A stretch of DNA of 64,000 nucleotides from Arthonia radiata (lineage: Eukaryota > Ascomycota > Arthoniomycetes > Arthoniales > Arthoniaceae). The notes beneath the pieces are model-generated. The model saw nothing but the letters and a program-made list of their open reading frames with translations, did not search any database and was not told where the DNA came from. The DNA is taken from the NCBI GenBank assembly GCA_002989075.1, contig PSQN01000016.1, forward strand, positions 1,655,346 to 1,719,345. The letters run 5' to 3'. Positions 1-11,965 of the stretch are shown here, piece by piece. Each line of letters opens with the position of its first letter. Within the stretch, counting starts at the first letter, position 1. The position numbers were made by a program, and so were the translations under genes.

Positions 1-595
1 AAGTCATGCTACAGGTAGGCCACGTGGACCAGTCGGAGCCCATAGCGTGGACGTTTATAGAATAGTAGAGCATGTGTGAATGATAGTAAAATGCTGAAGA
101 CGGGAATCGGTACACACACTCCGCTGGCGAGCAGCCTCTCCAAGCTGTAATGGAAGGTAACAATCCGCGCCTTCCCGCTGAAGACGGAGCTTCCCCACGC
201 TGAGCGCTGCACATCCTCAAGACCCCTCTTGTGAGATCTACGCCAGCTGCACAGCTTCCCTCTCATTCCGCTACCTATGCCTCATCTACCTCACGTGCAT
301 CGACCTCACCTATCTCACCTCGACCTATTCCCTTCAGCACCGACACCTAAGCATCACAACCGCCGTCGCTTACTTTTATACGCACGCCAGAGCTTTGCGC
401 AAGATCCGAAGACCAGACAAGAGGCTACTTGGTTGTGGCGCGGCTGGGCTAAACGCCGTATATCGATGCGTGGAGAGGATCTGGTGGCTGAGAACTTGGA
501 AGAAGACCCTTAGGAAGAGCCGTATACCTGGACTGGTTCCGAGAGTGAGGACTTCGAATTTCCAGAGACTTCGCCGTACTGTTTCTGTGGCCCTG
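1..595. other. Intergenic / 5' flank of homogentisate dioxygenase
   Basis: No convincing gene is visible. Short open frames on both strands have no recognisable motif and overlap one another. The last part is probably the promoter and 5' leader of the dioxygenase gene that starts at 596. A gene entering from the left edge cannot be excluded. Confidence 0.5.
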
Positions 596-2262
596 ATGCC
601 CACAAGTACCTTTCCCACGACGGATGGCTATCGATACTTGACTGGATTGAGGAATTATCATCAGACGGAGGTAAGAGCCCTTGCACCGCTCATGATAGGG
701 TTCGTTATATGGTCCCCAGTAGCTGAGGCGCCCGCGTGACCTTCAAGAGCTGAGCGCGGAACGGAAGAAGAGCATCGCACGCGCTGAAAAGCTAAACTTC
801 TCCGTAGGCAGTCCCAGGAGCCCTCCCCCAATCCGCCAACAGTCCCCAAGGTGAGTCTCCAGCAGCTGACGCGCCGGCACTGCCTGCGAAAAGCTCTTCC
901 AGACCCAATTCATACCCTGCATGGATGCTACGAATCCTGCTGACAGCTTGGCCCGCAGTCCCACCACTCGGCCTCTACAACGAGAAGCTTTCTGGCACAG
1001 CCTTTACAGCACCTCGCGCGGAGAACAAGCAGACGTGGCTTTATCGCATCCTGCCCGCATCAGCTCACAAGCCCTTCGAACCCCGCGAGTCGAAGACGTA
1101 CAACACGAACCCGGAGAACAAGCCACACGAGAAGATCTTCCAAATACCGAACCAGCTAAGATGGGACCCCTTCGACATGGACGAGAGCGTGGACTGGGTG
1201 CACTCTTTGAGGCTAGTCGCGGGTGCTGGTGATCCAACGATGAAGCAGGGACTGGGTTACTATATCTTCGCTGCTGGCAAGGACATGGACGCACACGAAA
1301 CCTTCTACTCCGCAGACGGCGACTTGCTGATTGTGCCACAGCACGGCGTACTGGACATTCAGACCGAGCTTGGCAAGCTTCTCGTGCGCCCCAACGAGAT
1401 CGCTGTCATCCCCCGAGGTATCAGGCATCGAGTCGCACTGCCAGAAGGGCCAGTAAGAGGCTATGTGCTAGAGCTGTATCAAGGCCACTTCGATCTTCCT
1501 GATCTTGGGCCTATTGGTAGTAATGGGCTCGCCAACGAGCGCGATTTCCAAGTGCCAGTTGCCCACTTCGAGGAAGACACGTCCAGTACATGGCACGTCT
1601 TAGCCAAATTCGGTGGTCACCTTTTCGCCGCGGAACAAGGTCACACGCCTTTCGATATCGTCGCATGGCACGGCACATACTATCCTTACAAGTACGACCT
1701 GGGCCGCTTCAATACGATGGGGACAGTCTCGTACGATCATCCTGACCCTTCCATCTACACAGTCCTCACCGCACAATCAGACCATGCAGGTACAGCCGTA
1801 GCAGATTTTGTCATCTTTCCACCACGCTGGCTCGTGGGTGAAGACACGTTCCGCCCGCCTTGGTACCACCGCAATACAATGTCGGAGTTCATGGGCTTGA
1901 TCCACGGCTCATACGACGCGAAGCAAGGCGGCGGCTTTCAACCTGCTGGCGCAAGCCTGCATAATTGCATGAGCGCGCACGGTCCGGATGCGAGCACTCA
2001 TGAGAAAGCCAGCAACGCTGAGCTGAAACCAATGAAGGTCGGCGAGGGAAGCATGGCTTTCATGTTTGAGAGCTGCTTGATGGTGGGTGTGACGGAGTGG
2101 GGACTGAAAGCGTGTAAAAAGGTGCAATCGGACTACAATGCAGAGAGCTGGACGACGTTGAAGCCACATTTCAAGAGACCAGGAGGTGCCATCAAGAATG
2201 CTACAAATGGAGCTGCTGGCGAGCTGGCGGATAGGGGTGAGAATCCTCATTACACAGGCTAG
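596..2262 (+). CDS. hmgA: Homogentisate 1,2-dioxygenase
   Basis: Opens the aromatic ring of homogentisate to maleylacetoacetate in phenylalanine/tyrosine breakdown, using Fe(II) in a cupin fold; cytosolic. Three exons, 596-670, 808-850 and 959-2262, give 473 residues, near the usual 440-450 plus a short tail. The start at 596 is the only ATG that gives the family N-terminus ([14 protein letters not shown]). The 43-nt middle exon restores the conserved stretch [12 protein letters not shown], and exon 3 continues with [15 protein letters not shown]. Iron ligands are visible as His343 (WYHRN), Glu349 (MSEFMG) and His380 (SAHGPD), with the same spacing as human HGD plus one extra Gly. The downstream neighbours are not tyrosine-pathway genes, so the hmgA-fahA-maiA clustering of aspergilli is not seen on this side. 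The upstream side is outside the window. Confidence 0.96.
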
Positions 2263-2968
2263 GCTCAGAATTCTATCTAATGCAAAGCCCCCTTTTGCTG
2301 CTATGCTTGCTCGTGACACGTAAGCAAGGTATATCGCGCATTCCATGCATTATGATCAGGTCCAAGAGAGGAAGGCCACAGAAAGGCCTCATTACGAGTA
2401 CGAGTCATTGGCTCTCGGCAGAAAATCGGCACAGCTTTCTGCTTCCGCGGCACATCGTCCGCCTGTGTTCCTCGTTTAAAAATGCCACGATTAATGGGGG
2501 AGCTTCACCTGCTCAAGATACCTCCGCTGAGAGCAATGTCTCTCAACAACGTAACATTGTCAACTCGCGTCCATTTGCCAACGTCGGACGTACGGCTTCA
2601 TCTTACATGGACACAATCACTCTCGCCATATTGCAATAGACAATTGCCAGCTAAGCGATCTTAATGTCTGAACGGTAGCCAACTCGCTTGGTGCTCTGAT
2701 CCGTTCAGCGTATAAGTGGTAAGGCGCCCCTTCCTTCTCGCTTCTCCCTTGCATCGCTGGTACTCCACATCTTATTTCCACGTCGAGCACGCGTCGTAGG
2801 GTATCGCTTATCTGCTCACCTGTGTCAACGTTGGTTGTCGTAACCCCTAGTCTACCCAACAAACAGACCCAATGGGGCTAACGAAGACAGCCATTGAATA
2901 ACGCAGACCGACCAAACAGTGTTAGCCTTTCCGATCGCGCTTCCTCTTCGGCAGTACATTCAGCCAGC
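2263..2968. other. Intergenic
   Basis: Region between hmgA and the lysine-rich gene. The open frames here (for example 2280-2639 plus) lack recognisable motifs and overlap in several frames. I see nothing I would call a gene. Confidence 0.5.
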
Positions 2969-4180
2969 ATGGAGCCGTGGATGTCATGGGCCGCTGCCCT
3001 TGGTGTCGGCGCTGCTGGATACCTCTACTATTCGCGTCCGAAGAACCAAAGTGCAGCGCGGGCGCAGAGCAAAGAAAGCAAAGCCAAGGATAACAATCAG
3101 AGGCGACAAGAAACCAGAGACGAGGGTACCCGCACAGATAGTCAGAAGCCAAAGAAGCGGAAGCAGCCACGAGAAGAGCCCGCTGCAGCTAAAACCACCA
3201 CTGTAGAGACCCCATCTTCCGCTGCACAAGACCTAGAGCCAGAAGAGGATGACCGACAATGGGCACAGCAGCTGCAAGCGGCGAAGCAGGGTGTCTCAAT
3301 GGCTGCCAACAAAGCTGCCAACGCAGTCGGAGCTGCAAAGTCACCCAAACAGCAAGATACGGGCAAATTTGATGGAGCCAGCGGCAGCAGAGGTCCTGCA
3401 AGCCAAGACGTATCTGATATGCTGGAACCGACCCCAAATGGGCCTTCCGCTATCCGCATTACTGGCGAAGAGAAGCAGCGGAAGCAGGCGCCTAAGAAGG
3501 AACAGGAGCCCGCGGAGACAAAGAAGCAACGACAAAACCGCAAGAAGAACGAGGAGCGTAAGACCGCCCGTGAAGAGGAGGAACGCGAGCGCAAGAAGCT
3601 GGAAGAGAGCCAGCGTCGGTCCGCTCGGGAGGCACGCGGTGAGCCGGCGAAGAACGGTCTTGGTGTCGCCCAAGCACCTGCGAACAACGCATGGGCTGGT
3701 GGGAAGTCCGCTGCTAATGGCGCCGCTTCAAGCGCCAGGCAGCCTACTACTACGCTGCTCGACACGTTCGATCAGGATGCGGCGTCCAACACTAGCTCCA
3801 ACGACCATACCGCCAATGCACGCTCACCGCAGAACCTTCCAAGTGAGGAAGAGCAGATGCAGGCATTCAGAGAGATGGATGAGTGGAACGAAGTGAAAGG
3901 TAAGAAGGGCAAGAAGAAGGTGTCTGCACCGGCATCTCCTCCAGCTGAGCCAGGTATGAAGGAGGTCACGGACGTCAATATTTCTCGAGCTGCTGAGCTT
4001 GCCAACGGATCTGCGCACAAAGCTCCAGCCGTACCCAACAAGGACGCGAAGTCCGCAAACCCATACGAGCACCTCAATGGGGCGTCCAAAAACGCCTCGG
4101 CTGCGAACCCTCGTCCAGCAGATTCACCTGCTCCTGCGTTCAAAGCACACCCTGAAGACTCCGACTGGGCGGTGGAATAG
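2969..4180 (+). CDS. Lysine-rich single-TM fungal protein, unknown function
   Basis: Not recognised. A single exon of 403 residues starts at the first in-frame ATG (2969); the frame upstream to 2894 has no ATG. Residues about 1-20 (MEPWMSWAAALGVGAAGYLY) form a hydrophobic segment that could be an N-terminal membrane anchor. The rest is low complexity: basic/acidic Lys-Glu-Arg runs, including an apparent charged helix near residues 175-235 (KKQRQNRKKNEERKTAREEE), then Ala/Ser/Asn-rich linkers. The C-terminus is short and acidic, HPEDSDWAVE. This resembles membrane-anchored coiled-coil or ribosome-facing proteins, but that is only an impression from composition. The gene itself is credible because the frame stays open for 1.2 kb with protein-like composition. 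Confidence 0.75.
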   Translation: MEPWMSWAAALGVGAAGYLYYSRPKNQSAARAQSKESKAKDNNQRRQETRDEGTRTDSQKPKKRKQPREEPAAAKTTTVETPSSAAQDLEPEEDDRQWAQQLQAAKQGVSMAANKAANAVGAAKSPKQQDTGKFDGASGSRGPASQDVSDMLEPTPNGPSAIRITGEEKQRKQAPKKEQEPAETKKQRQNRKKNEERKTAREEEERERKKLEESQRRSAREARGEPAKNGLGVAQAPANNAWAGGKSAANGAASSARQPTTTLLDTFDQDAASNTSSNDHTANARSPQNLPSEEEQMQAFREMDEWNEVKGKKGKKKVSAPASPPAEPGMKEVTDVNISRAAELANGSAHKAPAVPNKDAKSANPYEHLNGASKNASAANPRPADSPAPAFKAHPEDSDWAVE

Positions 4181-4845
4181 AATCCCACCGATCTGAGACG
4201 AGAATTATACGTCGTGCGATGACCACCAAGACTCCACCGAACAACGGTCGAGAGTCTGTCAGGGCTCAGCGATGTCGAGAGTGGATGTTGTATTGAATAT
4301 GCTCATTGAGGAGTTTAGGTTAAGGAATGGCGTTCAGTGAAACAGTCATTGGACGGGATTTTCAGCAGGACGAAGCTGCAACCCCTTGGAGGCTTTGAGA
4401 GGGCGTGCCTTACGGCTCGCCATTGCATTCTGAGCGCGCAGAAGATGCGTTGCATGTAGTTATACGCCCCCATTGAGAGCCACTCTCGTGGAGACGTTCA
4501 AGTGTAGGGTACGGTGTGAGGACAATGAAGCACGGCCGAACGGCTTTGATCCCAAATATTCCGTCTGACTGAAGCCTGATCGGATAACATCTGTAACGAT
4601 TCCCCTTTCCGTTGGCGACTAGACCGAATCGCTCGAGATCCAGAACGCACGGCTTCCAGAAATATATGCCCAGTAGTAGGGTGCCTTGAATGCGCGAGTC
4701 AGACCTTTTCTTTTTGTGCTCGGACATGCCACGTTCCATTTAGCTCAGACACCCTCCAAGGACGACAATAAAGACGTGCCGTCCTCTTCTCCTCTTTGAC
4801 CTCGCGCTTGGGACATATTCACTCTCTTGGCCGGACACATCCAAT
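4181..4845. other. Intergenic
   Basis: A 109-codon frame on the minus strand (4410-4739) has an ATG but no family motif, and its composition is not convincing. Otherwise this is promoter DNA for the Erv29 gene. Confidence 0.5.
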
Positions 4846-5988
<1,143 letters not shown>

Positions 5989-6930
5989 GCAAAGATCACA
6001 CCCTCAGAGGCAATACCCGCGTGGACATGACGACAGCATTCCAAGATGGCACAGGCATCAAGCATCGAAGGCGCCCGGCGTGCGATGGCGAAAGGGACAT
6101 ACCGGCGAGGACTGAACGAGCATCGAACGAACATGTTCACGAGCATCGAGACGTGCATATGATGAAGGTATTTGGACTCTGGAAAAGCGCTACGCTTCAA
6201 GATTGGCGCTGGCAAGGGGTCTTGCAGAGCCTGTATCTATCCTGGAATGAACGACAATTCGGTGAGACCAGTTAGCGTGCGTTCTTCATAGCTTCCTTGT
6301 TTCCTGGTCATCAAGACAGGTTCTCCATACCGGGAGTGGTATATTGTTTTGAAAAGCCGACAAGAGGGTACACCGACCAGACTATCTTGACGTTCAAGCA
6401 TCTTACACCAACTGTCTCAAGGTAAGCTTCTCGGCCAGGATCAAGAAGAGAGTGTTCAGTGTTGTACCGCACCAAGCTAGATGTCCTGGTGTTTCCAATG
6501 GACGCTGGGTGAGAAGTGCCTATATTGATATCGAACAGTGGCTACGTATCTGCTACTAACCTTAGTATCGTACAGAGACTATATCTGCTACATACTAACC
6601 CTAGTCGACCGAGTATTTTGTGTTTCACGGTAAGACCGGCACGCTTCCCGCCCGCCTACTTCACCCGTCTCTTAGCGACTAATACTAATCCGGTGAAGCA
6701 AGAGTACTCGCAAGCTCGCAACGTGAACTCGCATCACGGATGAGTGAATGCATGACTTGGCATGCTGAAGAGGACAATTGTCGTGCTAAAATGCTGCCTC
6801 CCAGTAAGTGTTGTGATCCATGGTAGCAAGTACAAATAAGGGTCGAGTGTCACCTCATGGGCGATCCCTGCTTCCTGCATCTCAAATCCCTCCCCACTGC
6901 CCAAGGAAACACCACATCACCTACACCACG
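5989..6930. other. Intergenic with a short imperfect duplication
   Basis: Holds the 3' side of erv29 and the promoter of the next gene. Apart from the imperfect repeat listed at 6546-6607 I see no gene. Confidence 0.5.
6546..6607. repeat. Imperfect tandem duplication
   Basis: A block starting gtatctgctactaacctta (6546) is followed about 35 nt later by atatctgctacatactaacc (6581). The two units differ by substitutions and a small insertion, suggesting an old local duplication. Confidence 0.5.
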
Positions 6931-7503
6931 ATGAGCAACCCCGAGGGATCCGGCAACAGACAAGACCCCCTCAAGCCCGGCGCCCCCTCCCGCTTCGAGA
7001 ACTGGCCCAGACGCGTGGCCCACTACCACGACTCGCAGCAGGCCGGCTTCGAACAAGAGTCCAACCAATCGTCGCAGGAACATCTGCACTATGGGCTATC
7101 TACTCAGTACGTGAGCTTCAGTACAGGATCTTGCTGACGCTCTTTAAACTACTTTCCTAATTTCAAAAGTCCGCTTTCGGCCGTGGCGGACCGTGATTAA
7201 CAGTACTCTAGCTTCCACAAGGTCGCCGAGAACTTCGACATACTGCACCGCCACGGGACCTTGCAGCCGCCGAGCCAGTACAAGGCGTACGACCCGTCGG
7301 CGGCCTGGAAGGCGCAGAAGCAGGATGCTCAGGGGATTGTTGACAGCGAGACGATTGCGGAGAGGCGGCGGCTGGTAGAAGGGCAGCCGGCCCCGCGCCC
7401 TGAGCGACATATGGCCATTCCGGATTATTTGTTGCAAGGGCAAATGAAGAGGCTGGCTATTGATGATAAAGGGGAGACGAGCGGGGGGAAGCGGGGTGGA
7501 TAG
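6931..7503 (+). CDS. Small conserved-looking fungal protein, unknown function
   Basis: Not recognised. Two exons, 6931-7110 and 7204-7503, give 159 residues. The donor at 7111 (gtgagc) and acceptor ending at 7203 (aacag) join in phase 0 (LSTQY then YSSFHK). A donor at 7107 also fits the GT rule but would break the frame. The protein is hydrophilic, with no signal peptide or TM segment. It contains a region of aromatic and charged residues (SRFENWPRRVAHYHDSQQ) and a C-terminal half rich in Gln, Arg and Pro (AERRRLVEGQPAPRPERHM). The well-formed intron and coherent composition support a real gene. Function cannot be inferred from the sequence or neighbours. Confidence 0.72.
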
Positions 7504-8614
7504 GCATTGGCGTAGGTCTCGATGTTCAAGACTAGCTCCTGAGATGTTATTGAGAAGAGTTTAGTGAAGTGCATCGCGCCAGATTTCCTGACACTCAATA
7601 GGCGTCGGGGGATTATTCCCAAGCTTGAAAAATAAGCTTACAGCGCGTTTGTGTAAATGTGAGACAAGTTACACCAAAAAAAACAGGTGTTGCTGAAGCA
7701 GAGCCAAAGGTTCGGAATGAGGGAAATGGAACGACGGGCGGGGGAAGCGCAGCAGGTAGGTATCGTTGTAGGCTCGGGAAGACGAGCCGCGGAAGCACTG
7801 GATAGGGATGAAGAGTAAGTCTTACGGACGCATCTCGAGGATACACAGAATAAGTACGGTAAGTTCCCAGAAGGGTGTTCGCACTTGTGATTACCTTGGT
7901 GAAGTATTGCTTCGCGCGGTATCTTCAGATACATCTATCTTTGCAATGGTGAATCAGGAAAATCGTAGTAGAGGTGGCCACCTCAACAAGCAACTTTGGA
8001 CGGATATGTCCCGATATGTCATAGCACGCCTAAGACCACTGCTGAACACGCTTACTCTTAGTCTTTATGCAGTACGCAATAAGTAATTGGAGGCTCTCGG
8101 CCCTGGCTCGATTCTTGCCAAAATTTCATACCAGGGAGCGGCAAGCCCCATCTGGTCGAGTTCACCAACAAACTTGATCCATCGGCCCACAGCCTCCAAA
8201 CGGAACACGCAAACAGACTTCTACGTCAGAACTATACCTCCTCGATCTCATGGCGGCATTGACCTAGTGGTACCCTTGTCACGCTCTTCCATTTCCTCTC
8301 TGTCGTGATACGAAGCACTTGCCGCCAATGTTCGACGGTTTGAGAGTGACTGTCACATGATAAATGGTACGCCGAGATTCAGGGGACAGTGCCGTTATGA
8401 TCGGGTTTGTATGTTTTGTCCAGCCAGCAGCATGGGCATAGTTGCAGTCATGATTCATTTATTACGAAAAGGTACACTCGAACAACGTATGAAAGACTTT
8501 TAGATCGTATTTCAAAGAATGGACTAGATTGTGCACATCGCTGCTGGCATCTGGACTGTGTCCAATCTAGCTGACATGGTGACGGAGCCTTGAGCCTGGC
8601 GGTATGGGTGTGCT

Positions 8615-8884
8615 CTATCCTTGGCTATTGGCATTTGACTGTTCGGGCTCGCCCTCGGCATCCAGATTGTCAGTCTTTTTAAGCCAACCGAGAGCGAAGT
8701 CTTTGGTATATTTTTCCTCGTTTCCCGAATTTTCCGCATTGGTTTCATGCTGCTTCTTGTTATGAGCCCACTTGCCGAAAAATGGGCGACGGTCTAGGCT
8801 AGGGCGTCCATGTATATCTGGAACTTGGTTCATCCATCTATGGTATTTGTTGTCGGGATTGTAGTTGCCAAGGTGTGCCGGCAT
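8615..8884 (-). CDS. Possible small protein of 89 residues
   Basis: An ATG-started frame (ATG at 8884-8882) encodes 89 residues with a composition unlike random translation. It is hydrophilic and rich in Asn, His, Lys and Trp (for example WMNQVPDIHGRPSLDRRPFF), ending in an acidic, Asn/Gln-rich tail. No signal peptide or known motif is seen. It may be a lone exon of a larger gene, an orphan gene, or chance. The codons lie just upstream of the minisatellite on its own strand, in the gene-poor stretch. Confidence 0.35.
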   Translation of the reverse strand: MPAHLGNYNPDNKYHRWMNQVPDIHGRPSLDRRPFFGKWAHNKKQHETNAENSGNEEKYTKDFALGWLKKTDNLDAEGEPEQSNANSQG

Positions 8885-8952
8885 CTTTCAACTTTGAGCT
8901 GTGAAGAATCTAGTAAAGGCAGTAGAACAAGTCGAACGTCGCAGTTGGACCA

Positions 8953-9015
8953 AGTGGTGGAGTCTAGAATGTGCAGTCTAGAACGTGTGGAAGTGGTGGA
9001 ATCTAGAATGTGTGG
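8953..9015. repeat. Short minisatellite with TCTAGA core
   Basis: Imperfect tandem units of the form aagtggtggaatctagaatg occur at 8953, with a shortened unit at 8975 and another full unit at 8991. Each carries the palindrome TCTAGA, giving three copies within about 60 nt. The array fades out after 9015 (aagtgttgaag). Confidence 0.7.
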
Positions 9016-9186
9016 AAGTGTTGAAGCAAGAGTCTGGTTATAAGATGAATCTCTTCAACGCCCATTATATATTGTTGCAACAATGGAAACACGTAGTTCA
9101 AAATACCCTTGACAGCTGTCACAAAGAGTTCTACGACACAGCAGTAAGGAACGCAGACAAGTCATGATTGCCGTCTCTTGGGATTT

Positions 9187-9473
9187 CAGTAGCCACCAAA
9201 GAGAACGGTCCGTGAAACAGACAGAACTATACCTCTTCTGGGACTAGCAGGTGCTCCGAACCGGGATACATAAATCGACTTCACCCTAATCTAGCCTATT
9301 CCTAACCCTGAGGAGGAATTGTGGAGGACTCACCCTTACGCTAGCGTTTGGCCGTGAGTGACAAAGTCTGTCTCTATTTTACGGCGTGCCACCAATATTG
9401 CTGCCGCCTGTTGAGACGTCAGTCGCCACCAAGGAGGACTCTGTCAGGTCTGAGCCAGTACTGGTGGCGACTG
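9187..9473. mobile_element. Possible MITE-like element with 12-bp terminal inverted repeats
   Basis: The stretch opens with CAGTAGCCACCA (9187-9198) and closes with TGGTGGCGACTG (9462-9473). These are inverted copies with one mismatch. A third copy, CAGTCGCCACCA, lies inside at 9420-9431 and is an exact inverted repeat of the closing arm, giving a 54-nt hairpin with a 30-nt loop. No coding capacity and no clear target-site duplication are visible. A non-autonomous DNA transposon is one reading; a chance hairpin with a degenerate third copy is the other. Confidence 0.35.
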
Positions 9474-9969
9474 TAGGAGATTGGCGTCTGCACAACTGTT
9501 TGATTTAAGTGTATATTGATGAGGACAGAAGACGTAGACAGCTCACATTTCATCTGCCGTTCGTAATGTTAGCGACCGATGCCATAAGGTCTTGAATAGC
9601 TTCCACTGTTACGTGTGTGCCTGTCTATCAGATAAATAGGCAAGAAAGACCCTATTTCGTGGAGAATGTTCGGAGGGTGCACCATTCTCCGTAAGAAACT
9701 TCGCTGACCTTCGATGTGATCGAGCATTTCTGCCGCCTTTTCCGTTGTCCGGCTGATATAGCGCTTCTCAAGATATCATCAGCATTTGTCTATCGACAGC
9801 CCAGTATCAGCAGATGATATCTGTCCAATACCTCCGGGAATACCAGAGCAAAGATCGATGGGTTGTCCTAAGGTCAAAGTTCAATCTTAAATACTTCATA
9901 GAAATACAAGGGTGTTGATATATGGTGCTGTTAGCTGCCTGGAATACCTCCATACTGCATGGTAATCAA

Positions 9970-11430
9970 TCACTCCTCCTCGTCATCGTCGTCGATTACC
10001 CTCCTCCGCTTACTTCGCGCCAACGGACTGCCTCCGTCCGTAGGCGCCTCAACCCCATTCGCAGCCGCAGGTTCAGGAGGCTCGTCGTCGGGTTCACCTT
10101 CGGCATCCTGCTCTTCTCCTTCATTATCTGGCGTCGCCCTCTTCTTGCCACCTGAGCGATCCTGCCTCTCAATCTGCTCGTCAATGTCTTCTTCCTCGTC
10201 CTCTTCACCACCAACTTCTTCATCCTCATCACTCCCCGCCACGAAGTCATCTTCTTCATCATACTCGTCTTCTCTCGTCCGTCCCCGCGCACCGTCCATG
10301 TCATCGTCGCTGTAGATCTCACCTGTCCTATTCACACGTTTCTTCCTGCTCACCGCCTGCTTCCGCCGCACGCCCATTCCCAGCTCGTCATCCTCCAGAG
10401 CCGAAACGTTCAAACCGCCAGCGCCAGCACGACTTCGTCCGAGCACCTTATTCGCACGCTCCTTCTCCTTCATTTCCTGATTTTCGCGCCGCCTCCGCAT
10501 CTTCTCGGCTTCTTTCTCGGCTTGCTCGGCCTGCCGTTGCGCAAGCTCGGGGTCGATCACTTGCGTCATGACGCCCATCGCGCCCATTTCACCGTTCGGC
10601 GCATTCTCGGCACGGCTCTGCTGAAGGCGTGTTTGCAGGCGCGCGATGGCGTCGTTGGACGCGTCTTGCGACGGGGCGACGGTGAGTGAAGAGGTGAGTC
10701 GAGCGCTCGTGAGGAGCAGGCCAGCGGATAACGAGGGATGTGTCAGATAAGTATGTGTGGCCAGGTCCTCGGCACTGCCTTTCGCGGCTCGAGGCTTTGG
10801 CTGCTGAACGGAAGGCGATGGTTTGCTGGCGTTGGTTGGAGGTGGCGCAAGAGGCTTTGAGGAGACTTGGTATTGGACGTTGGGATCTGTCGCTAGCTGA
10901 AGGGTGAGGCTACCGTCCGACCAGCGAAGTATCCGAGCATTTGATTCTAACTTGGCTGGGTTGGCAGGTGCTCGACGCCAGCGCGCTGTCTTCATGGCTG
11001 TTTTGTATGCGGAGAACTCGGCAGATTTTTCTCTAGAATGCAGATCGGCTGTTGGCGGGGTGAAGTTGGAGCGATCGAATGATGAAGGTTCCAGGCCAAG
11101 AAACTTAGGTACTTTAAGTAAGTACAGCTCTTTGTCGGCTGTTGAGGGTGGTAGCGGGTGCGTAGCGACCTCTGCCGTGTTGCGACTGAGCTCGAAATCT
11201 GGTTCCTGGACAGGTGTGCGTGCGGCGCGATCATCGCGGTCGAGGTCATCACCAGAATCTATGTCCCGATCGTCCAGCGTCTTCTTCGGGGCAGCATCGT
11301 TTTCGTCGTCAGAGCCGAAAAGGTCTTCGCCGTTCAGTGGACTATCGCCGTCAGATGCGATGGGATTTGAGAGCGGTTCGGTAGGTCCGTCGTCGTCGTC
11401 GGGAACGGTTGGAGTGATTGCTTCTGGCAT
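9970..11430 (-). CDS. leo1: Paf1 complex subunit Leo1
   Basis: Leo1 is part of the nuclear Paf1 complex that rides with RNA polymerase II and supports histone modification during elongation. A single exon of 486 residues starts at the ATG complementary to 11428-11430. An acidic N-terminal region (PDDDDGPTE, GSDDENDAA) leads into the conserved Leo1 core at about residues 95-265: LYLLKVPKFLGLEP, RILRWSDGSLTLQL and the THTYLTHPSLSAG region. A coiled, basic linker (EKEAEKMRRRRENQEMKEKE) follows, then an extremely acidic tail ending DDDDEEE after a basic KRRR motif. Length and order match fungal Leo1. The gene diverges from MOB2 across 535 nt. Confidence 0.95.
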   Translation of the reverse strand: MPEAITPTVPDDDDGPTEPLSNPIASDGDSPLNGEDLFGSDDENDAAPKKTLDDRDIDSGDDLDRDDRAARTPVQEPDFELSRNTAEVATHPLPPSTADKELYLLKVPKFLGLEPSSFDRSNFTPPTADLHSREKSAEFSAYKTAMKTARWRRAPANPAKLESNARILRWSDGSLTLQLATDPNVQYQVSSKPLAPPPTNASKPSPSVQQPKPRAAKGSAEDLATHTYLTHPSLSAGLLLTSARLTSSLTVAPSQDASNDAIARLQTRLQQSRAENAPNGEMGAMGVMTQVIDPELAQRQAEQAEKEAEKMRRRRENQEMKEKERANKVLGRSRAGAGGLNVSALEDDELGMGVRRKQAVSRKKRVNRTGEIYSDDDMDGARGRTREDEYDEEDDFVAGSDEDEEVGGEEDEEEDIDEQIERQDRSGGKKRATPDNEGEEQDAEGEPDDEPPEPAAANGVEAPTDGGSPLARSKRRRVIDDDDEEE

Positions 11431-11965
11431 TGCAGTTTCTACGGCCGCCTATCACAATGGCAGTCAGTGCCCCAGTTACCGGTGCGCAATCAGAATCACA
11501 GTTGACGAGGTATTGGGTCTGCTAGTTGTGAGACGTGTGGACTCACCATTTCAAAAATGTGTAGCCCTGTACGGATAATCAATTGCAGATGTGTTGAAGA
11601 CGAGCGCGCAAAGAAAGCTGGCGGCAGATCTCCGGCGCAGGGACCTTGCATTACTAGCGTGCCTAAAGAGGTAGGCGCATGCGGCAGGGTGTTTTTCGAC
11701 TTGGTCAAATTTCAAGATTGCTCCATCACTGTGCCGACAGTGTGAAACAATGAATGTCTAATCTCCACCAAAACAACGATCCATTCGACCACCAGGCTAC
11801 CTTGTGCCAGCGGTCAATTGGAAAGACAATCGATTTTCGCACCCAATCAATTCCACTCTTTTCGCGGACCGTTTGTCGCTCGGCGCCCTAGACTGCGACT
11901 GGTGAAGGGAGGAGGAGCGCTTCTCCCTCTCCTTTCATTTTGCTTGCCGGGTCTTCAATTTGCTT
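11431..11965. promoter_or_regulatory. Shared divergent promoter region, leo1 / mob2
   Basis: 535 nt between the two divergent starts with no convincing gene. It must contain both promoters; I do not see a specific factor site or a clear TATA box. Confidence 0.45.

Larger units (their letters stand above)
7504..9969. other. Gene-poor 2.5 kb stretch
   Basis: The largest gap in the window. It holds one doubtful small minus-strand gene (8615-8884), a short minisatellite (8953-9015) and an inverted-repeat/MITE-like structure (9187-9473). The rest has only short overlapping frames. I see no recognisable transposase or reverse transcriptase. Confidence 0.6.

Noticed and set aside
2280-2639. 119-codon frame after hmgA
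   Set aside because: Begins in the hmgA 3' flank, overlaps an equally open second frame and has no motif.
3142-3765. 207-codon minus-strand frame
   Set aside because: Antisense to the lysine-rich gene; Ser/Cys/Phe-rich composition is what the complement of Lys/Glu/Ala codons gives.
4410-4739. 109-codon minus-strand frame
   Set aside because: ATG-started but composition and neighbours give no support; treated as chance.
9290-9312. taaccct motifs that resemble a telomere-like repeat
   Set aside because: Only single units occur, at separate places (6596, 9301); no array.
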